Part shown: one piece after another, positions 1 to 8,566 of the stretch
Numbering within the stretch: the stretch's first letter is position 1
How the letters are laid out: every line of letters begins with the position of its first letter
Assembly: GCF_003987215.1 (NCBI RefSeq)
Contig: NZ_PIPW01000002.1
Coordinates: forward strand, 372,001 to 436,000
DNA: 64,000 bases
Direction of reading: 5' to 3'
Source of the DNA: Pseudidiomarina halophila
GTDB taxonomy: Bacteria > Pseudomonadota > Gammaproteobacteria > Enterobacterales > Alteromonadaceae
Translations under genes and position numbers: made by a program
Notes under the pieces: model-generated
Told to the model about the DNA's origin: nothing
Seen by the model: only the letters and a program-made list of their open reading frames with translations
The model's database searches: none

Positions 1-138
1 ACAGCCACCGCCAAGTGATTTATGCTTTTCAATCATGGCAACATTGAGGCCATTTTTGGTCAGTTGCATTGCGGCGCCTTCGCCGCCTGGGCCGCTGCCG
101 ATGACAACTGCGTCGAATTGTGTTGTCGTTTCGCTCAT
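1..138 (-). CDS. sthA: Soluble pyridine nucleotide transhydrogenase SthA, N-terminal part (cut by window edge)
   Basis: Reading the minus strand from the ATG at 138 gives 46 codons without a stop up to the window edge. The peptide has the FAD-binding dinucleotide motif [10 protein letters not shown] near residues 14-23 and ends at GGGC, just before the redox-disulfide region of this flavoprotein family. GPGGEGAA is typical of SthA (UdhA), a cytosolic FAD enzyme that moves reducing equivalents between NADPH and NAD+. A strong ribosome site (GAGGAG) lies 8 nt upstream of the ATG. The gene is divergent from nudE. The rest is outside the window, so completeness cannot be judged. Confidence 0.85.
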   Translation of the reverse strand, partial: MSETTTQFDAVVIGSGPGGEGAAMQLTKNGLNVAMIEKHKSLGGGC

Positions 139-154
139 GAAAAGCTCCTCTGTG

Positions 155-183
155 TTGTACCGCTTGTTACAAGCCGTTATAGT
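155..183 (+). promoter_or_regulatory. Candidate sigma70 promoter for nudE-cysQ
   Basis: TTGTAC (155-160) and TATAGT (178-183) are separated by 17 nt in the divergent sthA/nudE gap. Transcription would start about 75 nt before the nudE ATG. The match is moderate and seen by eye only. Confidence 0.35.
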
Positions 184-264
184 AACCGAAACAGCAGTTC
201 GGAAGCCAGTAACCTGGGCTTATTCTGGATATCAGTTTGACAGATTCCAAATGGTGGCGATGAA

Positions 265-822
265 ATGGCGCGACAACCTATCCCGGAAATTCTTCAAAGA
301 CAAATTGTAGCCCGAAGTCGTTTGCTGCGCATTGAAGCGGTTGACTTGCGCTTTAGCAATGGTGTCGAACGCCAGTTCGAACGCATGCAAAGCAGTGGCC
401 GCGGTGCTGTTATGATTGTGCCCTTTGTTGACGATGAAACCTTAATGTTAGTGCGGGAATACGCGGCGGGTTTGCACAACTATCAATTGGGCTTCCCCAA
501 AGGTTTAATTGATCCGGGCGAAACCCCGGAAGAGGCGGCTAATCGTGAGTTGAAAGAAGAAATTGGCTTTGGTGCTAAACAACTTATTCCGCTGAAAAGC
601 GTAACTATGGCGCCACAATTTTTCTCGGCAACGATGCATATTTTTATTGCCCGCGATCTGTACCCCGAACAACTTGAAGGTGACGAACCTGAACCCCTGG
701 AGCGGGTACCTTGGTTGCTAAGCAAAGCTGAAGCCTTGCTGGCACAGGATGATTTCACCGAAGCACGCAGCATTGCCGCACTACTCATGACGTTGAGGAA
801 AATTGCTCGTGACTCCAACTAA
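265..822 (+). CDS. nudE: ADP compounds hydrolase NudE (Nudix family)
   Basis: 185-aa cytosolic Nudix hydrolase. The Nudix box lies at residues 80-102: G80, E86, R94-E95, E98-E99 and G101 fit GX5EX7REUXEEXGU, so the metal-binding glutamates are intact. NudE enzymes cleave ADP-ribose, NADH and Ap3A-type compounds, releasing AMP. Length matches E. coli NudE (about 186 aa). Its last bases overlap the start of cysQ; the nudE-cysQ pairing is common in gammaproteobacteria and suggests joint housekeeping of adenine nucleotide by-products. Start taken at the ATG at 265, although the ribosome site there is weak. Confidence 0.9.
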   Translation: MARQPIPEILQRQIVARSRLLRIEAVDLRFSNGVERQFERMQSSGRGAVMIVPFVDDETLMLVREYAAGLHNYQLGFPKGLIDPGETPEEAANRELKEEIGFGAKQLIPLKSVTMAPQFFSATMHIFIARDLYPEQLEGDEPEPLERVPWLLSKAEALLAQDDFTEARSIAALLMTLRKIARDSN

Positions 823-1651
823 GCAACTGCAAAAGTGGTTGGAAAGCGCAGCTGCGATCGCCCAGCAGGCGGGCGATTTAATTATGGAAATCTATGAAGA
901 GCAAGCGTACGACACCTACGAGAAGAGCGATAACTCCCCGGTCACCAGTGCCGATTTGGCGGCACACAAATTCATACTCCGCAAGTTACAGGAACTGACC
1001 CCGGACCTACCGGTTTTATCTGAGGAAGGCGCCCATCTGTCGTTAGAAGAACGGCAGAGCTGGCCGCGCTACTGGTTAATTGATCCCATCGATGGTACCC
1101 AGGAGTTCATAGCGCGCAGCGGCGACTTCACCGTCGTGATTGCGTTGGTCGAACAAAACCAGCCGACGCTGGGCGTGATCTATTGGCCGGCGGGCGACAA
1201 GCTGTACCTTGCCCAAAAAGGCGCGGGTGCGTTTCGGCGTGACATTAACGGCGAGCAGCAACTTGCTGTGCGTAAGTTAGTAGATCCGGACAATGATCCG
1301 GTGATCCTCGCGATAAGCCGCAGGCAACCCCGTGAGCGGGTGCTACAACGAATGAATCCAGAGCGGGAACTCAGTACCTTACCTGCTGGCAGTTGTTCAT
1401 TGAAAGCCTGTCTCATAGCAGAGGGACAGGCGGATTGTTTTTTGCGGGTGGGGCCCACAGGTGAGTGGGATACGGCTGCGGCAGATGTGATTGTCGGTGA
1501 AGCGGGCGGGAGGATCGTCAGCGAGAATTTTCAGCGCATCACCTATAATGAAGAGCAGGAACTGGGTAACCCGAACTTCTTAATTCTTGGTGATGCTGAG
1601 GTACCCTGGCGCGATGTATTTACCCATCATCGAAGCCATCCCGGGGCATGA
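809..1651 (+). CDS. cysQ: 3'(2'),5'-bisphosphate nucleotidase CysQ
   Basis: About 280 aa, inositol-monophosphatase superfamily. The metal-binding signature is visible: SEEG, then DPIDGT around residues 92-97, then EWDTAAAD near the C-terminus. CysQ hydrolyses 3'-phosphoadenosine 5'-phosphate, the by-product of sulfate assimilation, to AMP. I chose the GTG at 809: GAGGA lies about 9 nt before it, whereas the in-frame TTG at 803 is too close to that site. The start lies inside the end of nudE, so translation is probably coupled. The 3' end overlaps the convergent yheU by 32 nt. Confidence 0.9.
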   Translation: MTPTKQLQKWLESAAAIAQQAGDLIMEIYEEQAYDTYEKSDNSPVTSADLAAHKFILRKLQELTPDLPVLSEEGAHLSLEERQSWPRYWLIDPIDGTQEFIARSGDFTVVIALVEQNQPTLGVIYWPAGDKLYLAQKGAGAFRRDINGEQQLAVRKLVDPDNDPVILAISRRQPRERVLQRMNPERELSTLPAGSCSLKACLIAEGQADCFLRVGPTGEWDTAAADVIVGEAGGRIVSENFQRITYNEEQELGNPNFLILGDAEVPWRDVFTHHRSHPGA

Positions 1652-1841
1652 TGTTAACCGTCTCATGCAGTTCGGACCAAACCAGCACGGCGTCACCGCG
1701 TTCCAGCTGCGCTCGCACATCAGCAACCTTTTCTGCCAGTGACTTCTCTTCTAAGCCGTAATCCGTACCTTCACGTAACACGAAGGCTTCGATAATGTTG
1801 TCGAGCAGTTCTGCATCAAGTTGTTGCCAGGGAATCTGCAT
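1620..1841 (-). CDS. yheU: YheU family protein (UPF0270)
   Basis: 73-aa protein of unknown function that I recognise from E. coli YheU: the N-terminus (MQIPWQQL), [10 protein letters not shown] and [16 protein letters not shown] are the conserved blocks. No signal peptide or membrane segment. It sits 3 nt downstream of the ABC-F gene on the same strand, like the yheS-yheT-yheU order of enterobacteria but without the hydrolase yheT. Its 3' end overlaps the convergent cysQ by 32 nt. Confidence 0.9.
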   Translation of the reverse strand: MQIPWQQLDAELLDNIIEAFVLREGTDYGLEEKSLAEKVADVRAQLERGDAVLVWSELHETVNIMPRDGFDDG

Positions 1842-1844
1842 AAT

Positions 1845-3743
1845 TTAGAGTTCATCCTCCGCTTCTGCTTGTTGTAAGGCTTCTTCTGCCGTCATCCACT
1901 CTTCTTCCGCTTGCTGCAACGCCTGCTGGGTGCGCGCTTGTTGCTGCAACAGTTCCTGCAGCCGTGGTTTGTTCGCGTCCTCATATAAACTACTGTCACC
2001 TAACAGCGTATTGAGCTGTGTCAGCTTGGATTCATTTTCTTGCACCGCTCGCTCATGCCGTTCGACCGCATCCTTAAGAGGTTTCAGTCGTTTACGACGT
2101 TCCGCGGCCTCGCGTTTTTCTGCTTTACGGTCGGCTTTACCTGAATTGGCTTCGCTGGTCGTTTTAAGCGGTTGTTGACGTTCCTGTAACCAGCGATGGT
2201 AGCCATCCAGGTCGTCATTAAACAAACCGACCTGGCCGTCAGCAACCAGGAAAAAGTCATCCACCGTGGTGCGCAACAAATGTCGGTCGTGCGACACGAT
2301 CACCATCGCACCTTCGAAATCCTGCAACGCATAAACCAGCGCTTCGCGCATAACGCTGTCGAGATGGTTGGTCGGTTCATCCAGTAATAACAGGTTAGGC
2401 TTCTGGTAAACGATAATAGCTAACACCAGACGAGCTTTTTCACCACCCGACATAGGCGCAACCAGTCGCGTTGCCTGCTCGCCGGTAAAGCCAAATCCGC
2501 CCAGATAATCACGCAATTGCTGTTCACTTGCCTGTGGGTCAAGTCGTTGTATGTGCTGCAAAGCACTGGCTTTCAGATCAAGAGTTTCCAGCTGGTGCTG
2601 CGCAAAATAGCCCAGTTTTACGCCGGAATTAAGTTCTACTGTGCCGCTTTGCGGCGCCAGCTCTCCGGCCAATAACTTGACCAGGGTTGATTTACCGGCA
2701 CCGTTACGGCCGAGCAAGCCAATTCGGCTGCCGGGTACTAAGTCAAATTTTATCGAGCGCAGAATGACGGTATCACCGTACCCCGCTTGTACGTTTTCCA
2801 GGGTCAGCAATGGGTTAGGCAGTTGCATGGGCTGGCGAAAACGGAACTGGAACTGGCTGTTCGCGACTATTGGTGCACTGGCCTGCAGCCGTTCAAGCGC
2901 CTTAATCCGGCTTTGTGCCTGTTTGGCTTTACTGGCTTTGTAGCGGAAACGGTCGATGTAGGTTTGCAGATGTTTACGTTGGGCCTGCTCTTTTTCAAAC
3001 TGCGCTTGTTGTTGTGCAATTTGTTCTGCCTGCTGGCGCTCAAAACTACTGTAGTTACCGTTATAAGCAGTCGCCGTTTGCTGCTCAATATGAATGATTT
3101 GTTGGCAAATCGCGTCGAGAAAGTCGCGGTCGTGCGAAATCAATAACAAGGTGCCCGGAAAGCGTTGTAACCAATCTTCCAACCAGAAAATGGCATCAAC
3201 GTCGAGGTGGTTGGTCGGCTCATCCAGCAGCAGGAGGTCGGCCCGCGAAATCAGCGCCTGAGCGAGGTTAAGACGCACCCGCCAGCCGCCGGAAAAAGCC
3301 TTCACTGGTTGCTGAAACTGAGCATCAGCGAAACCTAAACCGGCTAACAGCGCTGCCGCTCGTGAAGGAGCTTCATATGCACCAATGGTGGCAAGCTGAT
3401 CATGTAAGCGACCGATGGCATGGCCATCGTCGGCGCGCTCGGCAGCGGCAAGTTGATCTTCGAGCTGGCGTAATTCCGTATCGCCATCCAGCACATAATC
3501 GAGGGCACTGCGGTCCAGCGCCGGAGTTTCCTGCTTTACACTGGCTATGCGCCAGTGTTGTGGCACGTCACATTCACCTTGTTCAACCTGGAGCTCACCA
3601 CGCAGCAGGGCAAATAATGACGACTTACCAGTACCGTTGCGACCGACAATACCGACGTGATGGCCCGGGAAAATAGCTAAATCAGTGTTCTCGAGCAAGA
3701 CGTTGCCGCCGCGCATGAGCGCCATGCCACGGATTGAAATCAT
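1845..3743 (-). CDS. yheS: ABC-F family ATPase, YheS type
   Basis: About 632 aa, two fused ABC ATPase domains and no membrane segments. Domain 1 has Walker A GRNGTGKSS and signature FSGGWRVR; domain 2 has Walker A GRNGAGKST and signature MSGGEKAR; both have LLLDEPTNHLD Walker B motifs. A charged linker between them (around residues 230-290) is the ABC-F interdomain arm, and a Q/E-rich coiled-coil tail ends the protein. ABC-F proteins act on the ribosome rather than in transport. The start MISIRGMAL at 3743 is preferred over an upstream start at 3788 because family members begin at this point. Divergent from yheV. Confidence 0.88.
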   Translation of the reverse strand: MISIRGMALMRGGNVLLENTDLAIFPGHHVGIVGRNGTGKSSLFALLRGELQVEQGECDVPQHWRIASVKQETPALDRSALDYVLDGDTELRQLEDQLAAAERADDGHAIGRLHDQLATIGAYEAPSRAAALLAGLGFADAQFQQPVKAFSGGWRVRLNLAQALISRADLLLLDEPTNHLDVDAIFWLEDWLQRFPGTLLLISHDRDFLDAICQQIIHIEQQTATAYNGNYSSFERQQAEQIAQQQAQFEKEQAQRKHLQTYIDRFRYKASKAKQAQSRIKALERLQASAPIVANSQFQFRFRQPMQLPNPLLTLENVQAGYGDTVILRSIKFDLVPGSRIGLLGRNGAGKSTLVKLLAGELAPQSGTVELNSGVKLGYFAQHQLETLDLKASALQHIQRLDPQASEQQLRDYLGGFGFTGEQATRLVAPMSGGEKARLVLAIIVYQKPNLLLLDEPTNHLDSVMREALVYALQDFEGAMVIVSHDRHLLRTTVDDFFLVADGQVGLFNDDLDGYHRWLQERQQPLKTTSEANSGKADRKAEKREAAERRKRLKPLKDAVERHERAVQENESKLTQLNTLLGDSSLYEDANKPRLQELLQQQARTQQALQQAEEEWMTAEEALQQAEAEDEL

Positions 3744-3815
3744 GACTAACCTTGTTGTGCTTGGTGTTGGTGAATGAATCTGCGACAATTATACCTGAAG
3801 CGACACGAGGTGAAT

Positions 3816-4055
3816 ATGGCACGGACACGTAAACGTTTTATCGCTGGTGCGGAATGCCCAGCCTGTCAGGCAATGGACACCCTGATGTTATTGATCACCC
3901 AAACTGAAAGTGGTGAACAGCAGGAACATGTCGAGTGTGTGGCCTGCCACCATCGTTTCACTGAGCAGGACAAGAAACCGCAAGAACAGCCCGCCGCAGA
4001 GCCAACTAAAGCTGTAAAAGATGACAATGTGATCGGCATTTTTAAACCCGAATAG
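3816..4055 (+). CDS. yheV: YheV family putative zinc ribbon protein
   Basis: 79 aa. The start ATG at 3816 follows a GAGGTGA ribosome site; the sequence from MARTRKRFIAGAECPAC matches E. coli YheV (DUF2387). Two CxxC pairs (CPAC near residue 15 and CVAC near residue 43) look like a zinc ribbon, and the C-terminus ends with the family's IGIFKPE. Function unknown. It is divergent from yheS and 22 nt upstream of the MAPEG gene. Confidence 0.88.
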   Translation: MARTRKRFIAGAECPACQAMDTLMLLITQTESGEQQEHVECVACHHRFTEQDKKPQEQPAAEPTKAVKDDNVIGIFKPE

Positions 4056-4077
4056 AAACAACAAAAAGGGATAAGTT

Positions 4078-4497
4078 ATGCAAGCGCAGACATTAGTATT
4101 TACTGGGGTATGGATAATTATTGCAACATGGGTGGTGCAGTGGGCGGTTGCCGCCGCAGTCAAAGCCAAGCAACCTGGCGCCATTCCAGGCAAAGTACCT
4201 AAAGATCTCAGTCATGACTCGCTGGTATTCCGTTGCCATCGAACTTTTATGAATTCAATTGAAAACGTGCCGATGTTCTTAGCCACGGTATTTTTAGGCG
4301 TGTTTTTAGGGCTTGAAAGTGACTGGTTTGGTTATTGGGTGATGCTGTTTGCCATCGCCCGGATTTTGCACATGGTGCTTTACTATGCGATAGCGACTGA
4401 GAAAAACCCAAGCCCACGTAGCTGGTTTTTCACCTTAGGGGCGATCGCCAACATTGCCATTCTGGTGCAGTGCGCAATGCAGCTTTGGGCGGCCTGA
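4078..4497 (+). CDS. MAPEG family membrane protein
   Basis: 139-aa integral membrane protein with about four hydrophobic segments (near residues 5-27, 62-78, 84-103 and 115-135). The family marks are ENVPMFLA and ARILHMVLYY (membrane-associated proteins in eicosanoid and glutathione metabolism). Bacterial members include glutathione S-transferase-like enzymes; the substrate cannot be read from sequence. It lies 12 nt before the MgtC/DUF4010 gene, so the two are probably co-transcribed. A good AAAAAGGGA site precedes the ATG. Confidence 0.8.
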   Translation: MQAQTLVFTGVWIIIATWVVQWAVAAAVKAKQPGAIPGKVPKDLSHDSLVFRCHRTFMNSIENVPMFLATVFLGVFLGLESDWFGYWVMLFAIARILHMVLYYAIATEKNPSPRSWFFTLGAIANIAILVQCAMQLWAA

Positions 4498-4509
4498 CGG
4501 GCAAACGCG

Positions 4510-5787
4510 ATGGACATTGCGCTGCTTGAGCTTGCCTACGCGCTTGCAATCGGTTTAATTCTCGGTCTTGAACGTGGCTGGAGTCAGCGCGGCAGGGCTG
4601 AAGGTGAGCGCTTCGCCGGACTGCGGACCTTCACAGTCGCAAGTCTGCTGGGCGGCGTGGTTACCTTGATTACGCAGTACCCGCCGGGCTCTATGACTTC
4701 ACTGTTCTGGCTGTTGATTTTTGCCAGTTTCTCAGCACTAGTTATTGTTGCCCACGTAATGGAAGCACGGCGTGATAACGACGTCGGCATCACCACGCCG
4801 ATCACATTGCTATTGACCTTTTGTCTTGGCGCTCTGTGTGTCATCGGACTCGTTGAGGTTGCCGTGCCTGTGGCAATCGTTGTGGCTTTATTGCTTGGGC
4901 TTAAGCCGGTATTACATGGCTGGGTTGAACGTCTTCAGCAGCGCGAGCTGATGGCGATTTTACAGATGCTGGTGATTAGCGTTGTGGTGCTGCCATTACT
5001 CCCCGATACAGGCTACGGTCCGGGGGGTGTCATCAATCCCTATCTTATCGGCTGGATGGTGGTGTTGATCACTGGTATCTCTTTCGTCGGTTATTTTTCT
5101 ATCAAGTTGTTGGGCAGTCATCGCGGCTTGCTGTTGACCGGTTTGTTAGGTGGGATTGCATCGTCCACAGCGGTTACCCTGAGCATGGCACAATTAGGGC
5201 GGGCACAAACGGTGGGTCACCGATTACTGGTGGCAACCTTGCTCATTGCGGCGGGCACCATGTTCCCAAGAATGCTAATTGAGGTTGCGGTCGTCAACCG
5301 CGAGCTATTAACCCATGTCACCGGACCATTATTGAGTATGATGGTGGTAAGCCTTATTGGTGTTGGTTGGTTAGTGTTACGCGGCACCAGAGATGGCCAG
5401 CCGACCGCGGTTACAGTAAAAAACCCGTTTGACATTATAACAGCCCTCAAATTTGCAGCACTGCTGGTTATCATTTTGCTGGTTGCACATTACGCCCATC
5501 AGTATTTTGATGCCAACGGGATATACGCTGTCGCGGCCATTTCCGGATTATCCGATGTCGATGCTATTACCTTGTCGATGGCGAAAATGGCAAAAACTGA
5601 CACTGTCGCAGGCGGCATCAGCGCAGATGTTGCGACCTACGCGATTGTGCTTGCTGCAAGTGTGAACACGCTGGTAAAAGCTGGTTTGGTCATTAGTCTG
5701 GGACATCGGTCAATGTGGCGTCCCACCCTGTTGGTATGCAGCGCTGCGGTGTTAGTGGGTTGGTTTACACTTTTTTTACTCAGTTAA
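4510..5787 (+). CDS. MgtC/SapB N-terminal domain, DUF4010 C-terminal membrane protein
   Basis: 425-aa polytopic inner-membrane protein. The first ~130 residues have the MgtC/SapB pattern (GLILGLERGW, then RFAGLRTFT), and the remaining ~290 residues are a multi-helix DUF4010-type domain with the polar stretch SGLSDVDAITLSMA near residues 345-358. Roughly a dozen hydrophobic segments by eye. MgtC-domain proteins are linked to magnesium limitation and ATP-synthase control in pathogens, but this longer DUF4010 architecture has no settled role, so no substrate is claimed. Confidence 0.78.
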   Translation: MDIALLELAYALAIGLILGLERGWSQRGRAEGERFAGLRTFTVASLLGGVVTLITQYPPGSMTSLFWLLIFASFSALVIVAHVMEARRDNDVGITTPITLLLTFCLGALCVIGLVEVAVPVAIVVALLLGLKPVLHGWVERLQQRELMAILQMLVISVVVLPLLPDTGYGPGGVINPYLIGWMVVLITGISFVGYFSIKLLGSHRGLLLTGLLGGIASSTAVTLSMAQLGRAQTVGHRLLVATLLIAAGTMFPRMLIEVAVVNRELLTHVTGPLLSMMVVSLIGVGWLVLRGTRDGQPTAVTVKNPFDIITALKFAALLVIILLVAHYAHQYFDANGIYAVAAISGLSDVDAITLSMAKMAKTDTVAGGISADVATYAIVLAASVNTLVKAGLVISLGHRSMWRPTLLVCSAAVLVGWFTLFLLS

Positions 5788-5887
5788 GCCGAAACCAGCT
5801 GCTGGAGGCAGAGCCGGAAATAGCCTAAACTAAGTCATCTTTTTCTAAATCATTCATCTGTTTTTAATCTTGAGGGAGTAGTCAAGT

Positions 5888-6802
5888 ATGACGCAGCAGT
5901 ATCCTATAGGGACTCCGGGCAAACCGTGGAAAGATGCCGAGAAAAAAGAATGGTTCGAGCAACAGCGCAAACAGCGTGATTACAGCAATGACGTCATTCG
6001 CCGTATCGATCATTTGCGCGAACAGTTTGATGTTGAAACCTATGGCGAACTCAATTATGACGGTCGCAGTTTCCCGCTATTTGTCGTACGCAGCCGTAAC
6101 TGGCATGTTGATCGTCCGACGGTACTAGTCACTGGAGGGGTACACGGATACGAAACCAGTGGTGTCCACGGTGCCTTATACTTTCTTGAAACTGAAGCGG
6201 TTAATCATTTGTCGCGCTTCAATATTCTGGTCGCGCCATGCATCAGTCCCTGGGGCTATGAAACTATTAACCGCTGGAATCCGGACGCGGTGGATCCTAA
6301 CCGTTCTTTTGTTGAAGATAGCCCGGCACAAGAAACCGCGTTAATCATGAATTATTTAGCGAAGCACAAGATTGCGCCATGTGTGCATGTTGATCTGCAT
6401 GAAACTACTGATACGGATAATTCTGAGTTTCGCCCGGCACTGGCTGCTCGTAATGGCACTACCAATGACAACTGGAACATCCCGGACGGCTTTTACCTGG
6501 TTGCTGATAGTTCGCGGCAGGAACCGGAGTTCCAGCGCGCAATCATTGAAACAGTCAAACCAGTAACCCATATTGCACCGCCCGATGATAGCGGTTGCTT
6601 AATTGGCGCACCGATGGTGCAAGAGGGCGTTATTGAATACGATGCCAGACCACTTGGCTTGTGTATGGGGATGACCGATGCAAAATTCGTCACCACCACT
6701 GAAGTTTACCCTGATAGCCCGAACACCAACCCGGTCGAATGCGTCGATGCGCAGGTAGCAGCGGTGCGCGGCGCGCTCGAGTATGCGGCAGGAAAATGTT
6801 GA
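5888..6802 (+). CDS. M14-family zinc metallocarboxypeptidase-like protein
   Basis: 304 aa, no signal peptide. The zinc site pattern of the M14/succinylglutamate desuccinylase superfamily is present: GGVHGYET supplies H and E (HxxE, about residues 88-91), and HVDLHETTDTD near residues 161-171 supplies the later histidine. TTEVYPD near residue 275 carries a likely catalytic glutamate. The specific substrate (peptide or acyl-amino acid) is not evident. A GAGGGAG ribosome site precedes the ATG. Its 3' end overlaps the DUF1415 gene by 20 nt, suggesting coupled expression. Confidence 0.75.
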   Translation: MTQQYPIGTPGKPWKDAEKKEWFEQQRKQRDYSNDVIRRIDHLREQFDVETYGELNYDGRSFPLFVVRSRNWHVDRPTVLVTGGVHGYETSGVHGALYFLETEAVNHLSRFNILVAPCISPWGYETINRWNPDAVDPNRSFVEDSPAQETALIMNYLAKHKIAPCVHVDLHETTDTDNSEFRPALAARNGTTNDNWNIPDGFYLVADSSRQEPEFQRAIIETVKPVTHIAPPDDSGCLIGAPMVQEGVIEYDARPLGLCMGMTDAKFVTTTEVYPDSPNTNPVECVDAQVAAVRGALEYAAGKC

Positions 6803-7391
6803 GGTTATCGCGCCCGTGACGACTCAGCCAAGCACTTTGACACCGGCATGTGAGGCGGTGCGCGAATGGGTCGAGCGCGTTGTCGTTGGGCTCAATTTTT
6901 GTCCGTTTGCGCACCGTGAAGTTGAGCGACAAACTATCGTCTATCGCGAATGTGCCGCCGGCGACCTTGCCGGGGCATTGCAAGCTCTAGCGGATGCGGC
7001 TGAACAACTGGTTGCGGATACGCATACGGAAACCACGCTAGTGGTGCTCAGCAATGGCTTTGACGAATTTGACGACTACCTCGAGTTGCTGGATTACGCC
7101 GATGTGTATCTGCGTGAGGGTGGGCTTGAAGGAATCCTGCAGATTGCCAGTTTTCACCCGCGCTACCAGTTCGCCGGTACAGCACCAGAGGCTCCCAGTA
7201 ATTACACCAATCGGGCGCCATATCCGGTTCTACATTTGCTGCGAGAGGCCAGTCTAGAGCGCGTACTTAAGCGTTATCCAAATCCTGAATCAATCCCTGA
7301 ACACAACTGTGAGGAAGCTGAGAAACGCGGAGCACAGTACTTCGAAGCCATACTTGCAGACTGTCTGGCGAAAGCAGATAGACGCGCTTAA
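6783..7391 (+). CDS. DUF1415 domain-containing protein
   Basis: 202-aa soluble protein of unknown function. I recognise the DUF1415 family from VVGLNFCPFA near residue 35 and the block GILQIASFHPRYQFAGT near residue 118. No signal peptide or membrane segment. The start at 6783 lies inside the end of the metallopeptidase gene (20-nt overlap) and no other good start is visible nearby. The 3' end overlaps the convergent queG by 4 nt. Confidence 0.8.
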   Translation: MRQENVEVIAPVTTQPSTLTPACEAVREWVERVVVGLNFCPFAHREVERQTIVYRECAAGDLAGALQALADAAEQLVADTHTETTLVVLSNGFDEFDDYLELLDYADVYLREGGLEGILQIASFHPRYQFAGTAPEAPSNYTNRAPYPVLHLLREASLERVLKRYPNPESIPEHNCEEAEKRGAQYFEAILADCLAKADRRA

Positions 7392-8503
7392 GCGTCGCGG
7401 GGAAGGCCTTTTTCAACTGCGCGGGTAAGGCGCAAAACTTGTTTGCTGGTCGTCGCATCTTTATTGCGCTGCCGGGTCAGCGCCCAGTCAATATGTTCAT
7501 CGACCATCTCATTTACCGCGCCCCGCTGTGCTTCCAGGGCATCGATGATGGCAGGGTCATGAGGGGCGTTGCCCAGGGCAACAGCCAGATTACGTTGCCA
7601 TGCGGCAAAGCCGATGCGCCGAATAGGTGAGCCTTCGGTGGTTTTTAGGAAGGTGGTTTCATCCCAGCCCCATAGTTCCAGCAACTCTGGTGCATGTAAG
7701 TCTTTCCTCGGGGCAAAGTCATCTTCACTGGTAAGTTGTGAATAGCGATTCCAGGGACAAATTAACTGGCAGTCATCACAGCCATAAATACGGTTGCCGA
7801 TCAGTGGCCGGAATTCTTCGGGAATAGCCGACTTTAACTCTATGGTGAGATAAGAGATGCAACGCCGTGCGTCAAGTTTATAAGGTTCGACAATCGCCTG
7901 AGTCGGACAAATGGTGATACAGGCTTTGCAGCTTCCACATTTTTCGGTGACAGGTTGGTCGACAGGTAATGGCAGATTGACTAACAATTCGCCCAGGAAA
8001 AACCATGACCCACCTTGCTCGTCAAGCACAAGCGTATGCTTTCCAGTCCAGCCTAAGCCTGCCTTAACGGCCAATGGACGTTCGAGAATCGGCGCGGAAT
8101 CGACAAAGGGGCGGTAGTCGAGGTCGGCACAAGCGGTTTTTATTTTCTCACCTAGCTGTTTGAGGCGTTTGCGCATTAATTTGTGATAATCGCGCCCTAG
8201 CGCATAACGACTAATGTAGCCTAAGCGGGGATTTTTCAGGGTTTTGGCGAAGCCTGCTTCGGCCGGCAGATAGTTCATTCGTACGGAAATTGCGCGGACG
8301 CTGCCCTGGTGAAGCTGCTCCGGACGCGTCCGCAGCTCAGCATGACGCTCCATATAATCCATTTCACCGTGCATGCCGTCGGCGAGCCACTGCGCAAGGG
8401 CATCACGCTCAGCGCTCAGGTCGAGATCAGTGATACCGACTTTCTGAAAGCCAAGTTCCTGACCCCAACGTTTAATATCTTCAGCGAGTTGGTGAAAATC
8501 CAT
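7388..8503 (-). CDS. queG: Epoxyqueuosine reductase QueG
   Basis: 371-aa cobalamin- and Fe-S-dependent enzyme that carries out the last step of queuosine synthesis in tRNA, reducing epoxyqueuosine to queuosine. Two cysteine clusters are visible: CGSCKACITICP (near residue 192) and CDDCQLICPWN (near residue 242), as expected for two [4Fe-4S] clusters. The ATG at 8503 starts MDFHQLAEDIKRWGQ, matching the family; upstream codons to 8587 are a run-on. Divergent from nnr, which starts 63 nt away. In E. coli queG is likewise next to nnr and tsaE. Confidence 0.92.
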   Translation of the reverse strand: MDFHQLAEDIKRWGQELGFQKVGITDLDLSAERDALAQWLADGMHGEMDYMERHAELRTRPEQLHQGSVRAISVRMNYLPAEAGFAKTLKNPRLGYISRYALGRDYHKLMRKRLKQLGEKIKTACADLDYRPFVDSAPILERPLAVKAGLGWTGKHTLVLDEQGGSWFFLGELLVNLPLPVDQPVTEKCGSCKACITICPTQAIVEPYKLDARRCISYLTIELKSAIPEEFRPLIGNRIYGCDDCQLICPWNRYSQLTSEDDFAPRKDLHAPELLELWGWDETTFLKTTEGSPIRRIGFAAWQRNLAVALGNAPHDPAIIDALEAQRGAVNEMVDEHIDWALTRQRNKDATTSKQVLRLTRAVEKGLPRDA

Positions 8504-8566
8504 ACAATTCGTCTTATGCTTAGAGGCAAGTGCACAAAATAACAAAAAACACAGGGAGATGCACCG

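Noticed and set aside
22..310. Plus-strand frames at the window start
   Set aside because: They are antisense to the clear SthA N-terminus on the minus strand and extend into the divergent promoter region.
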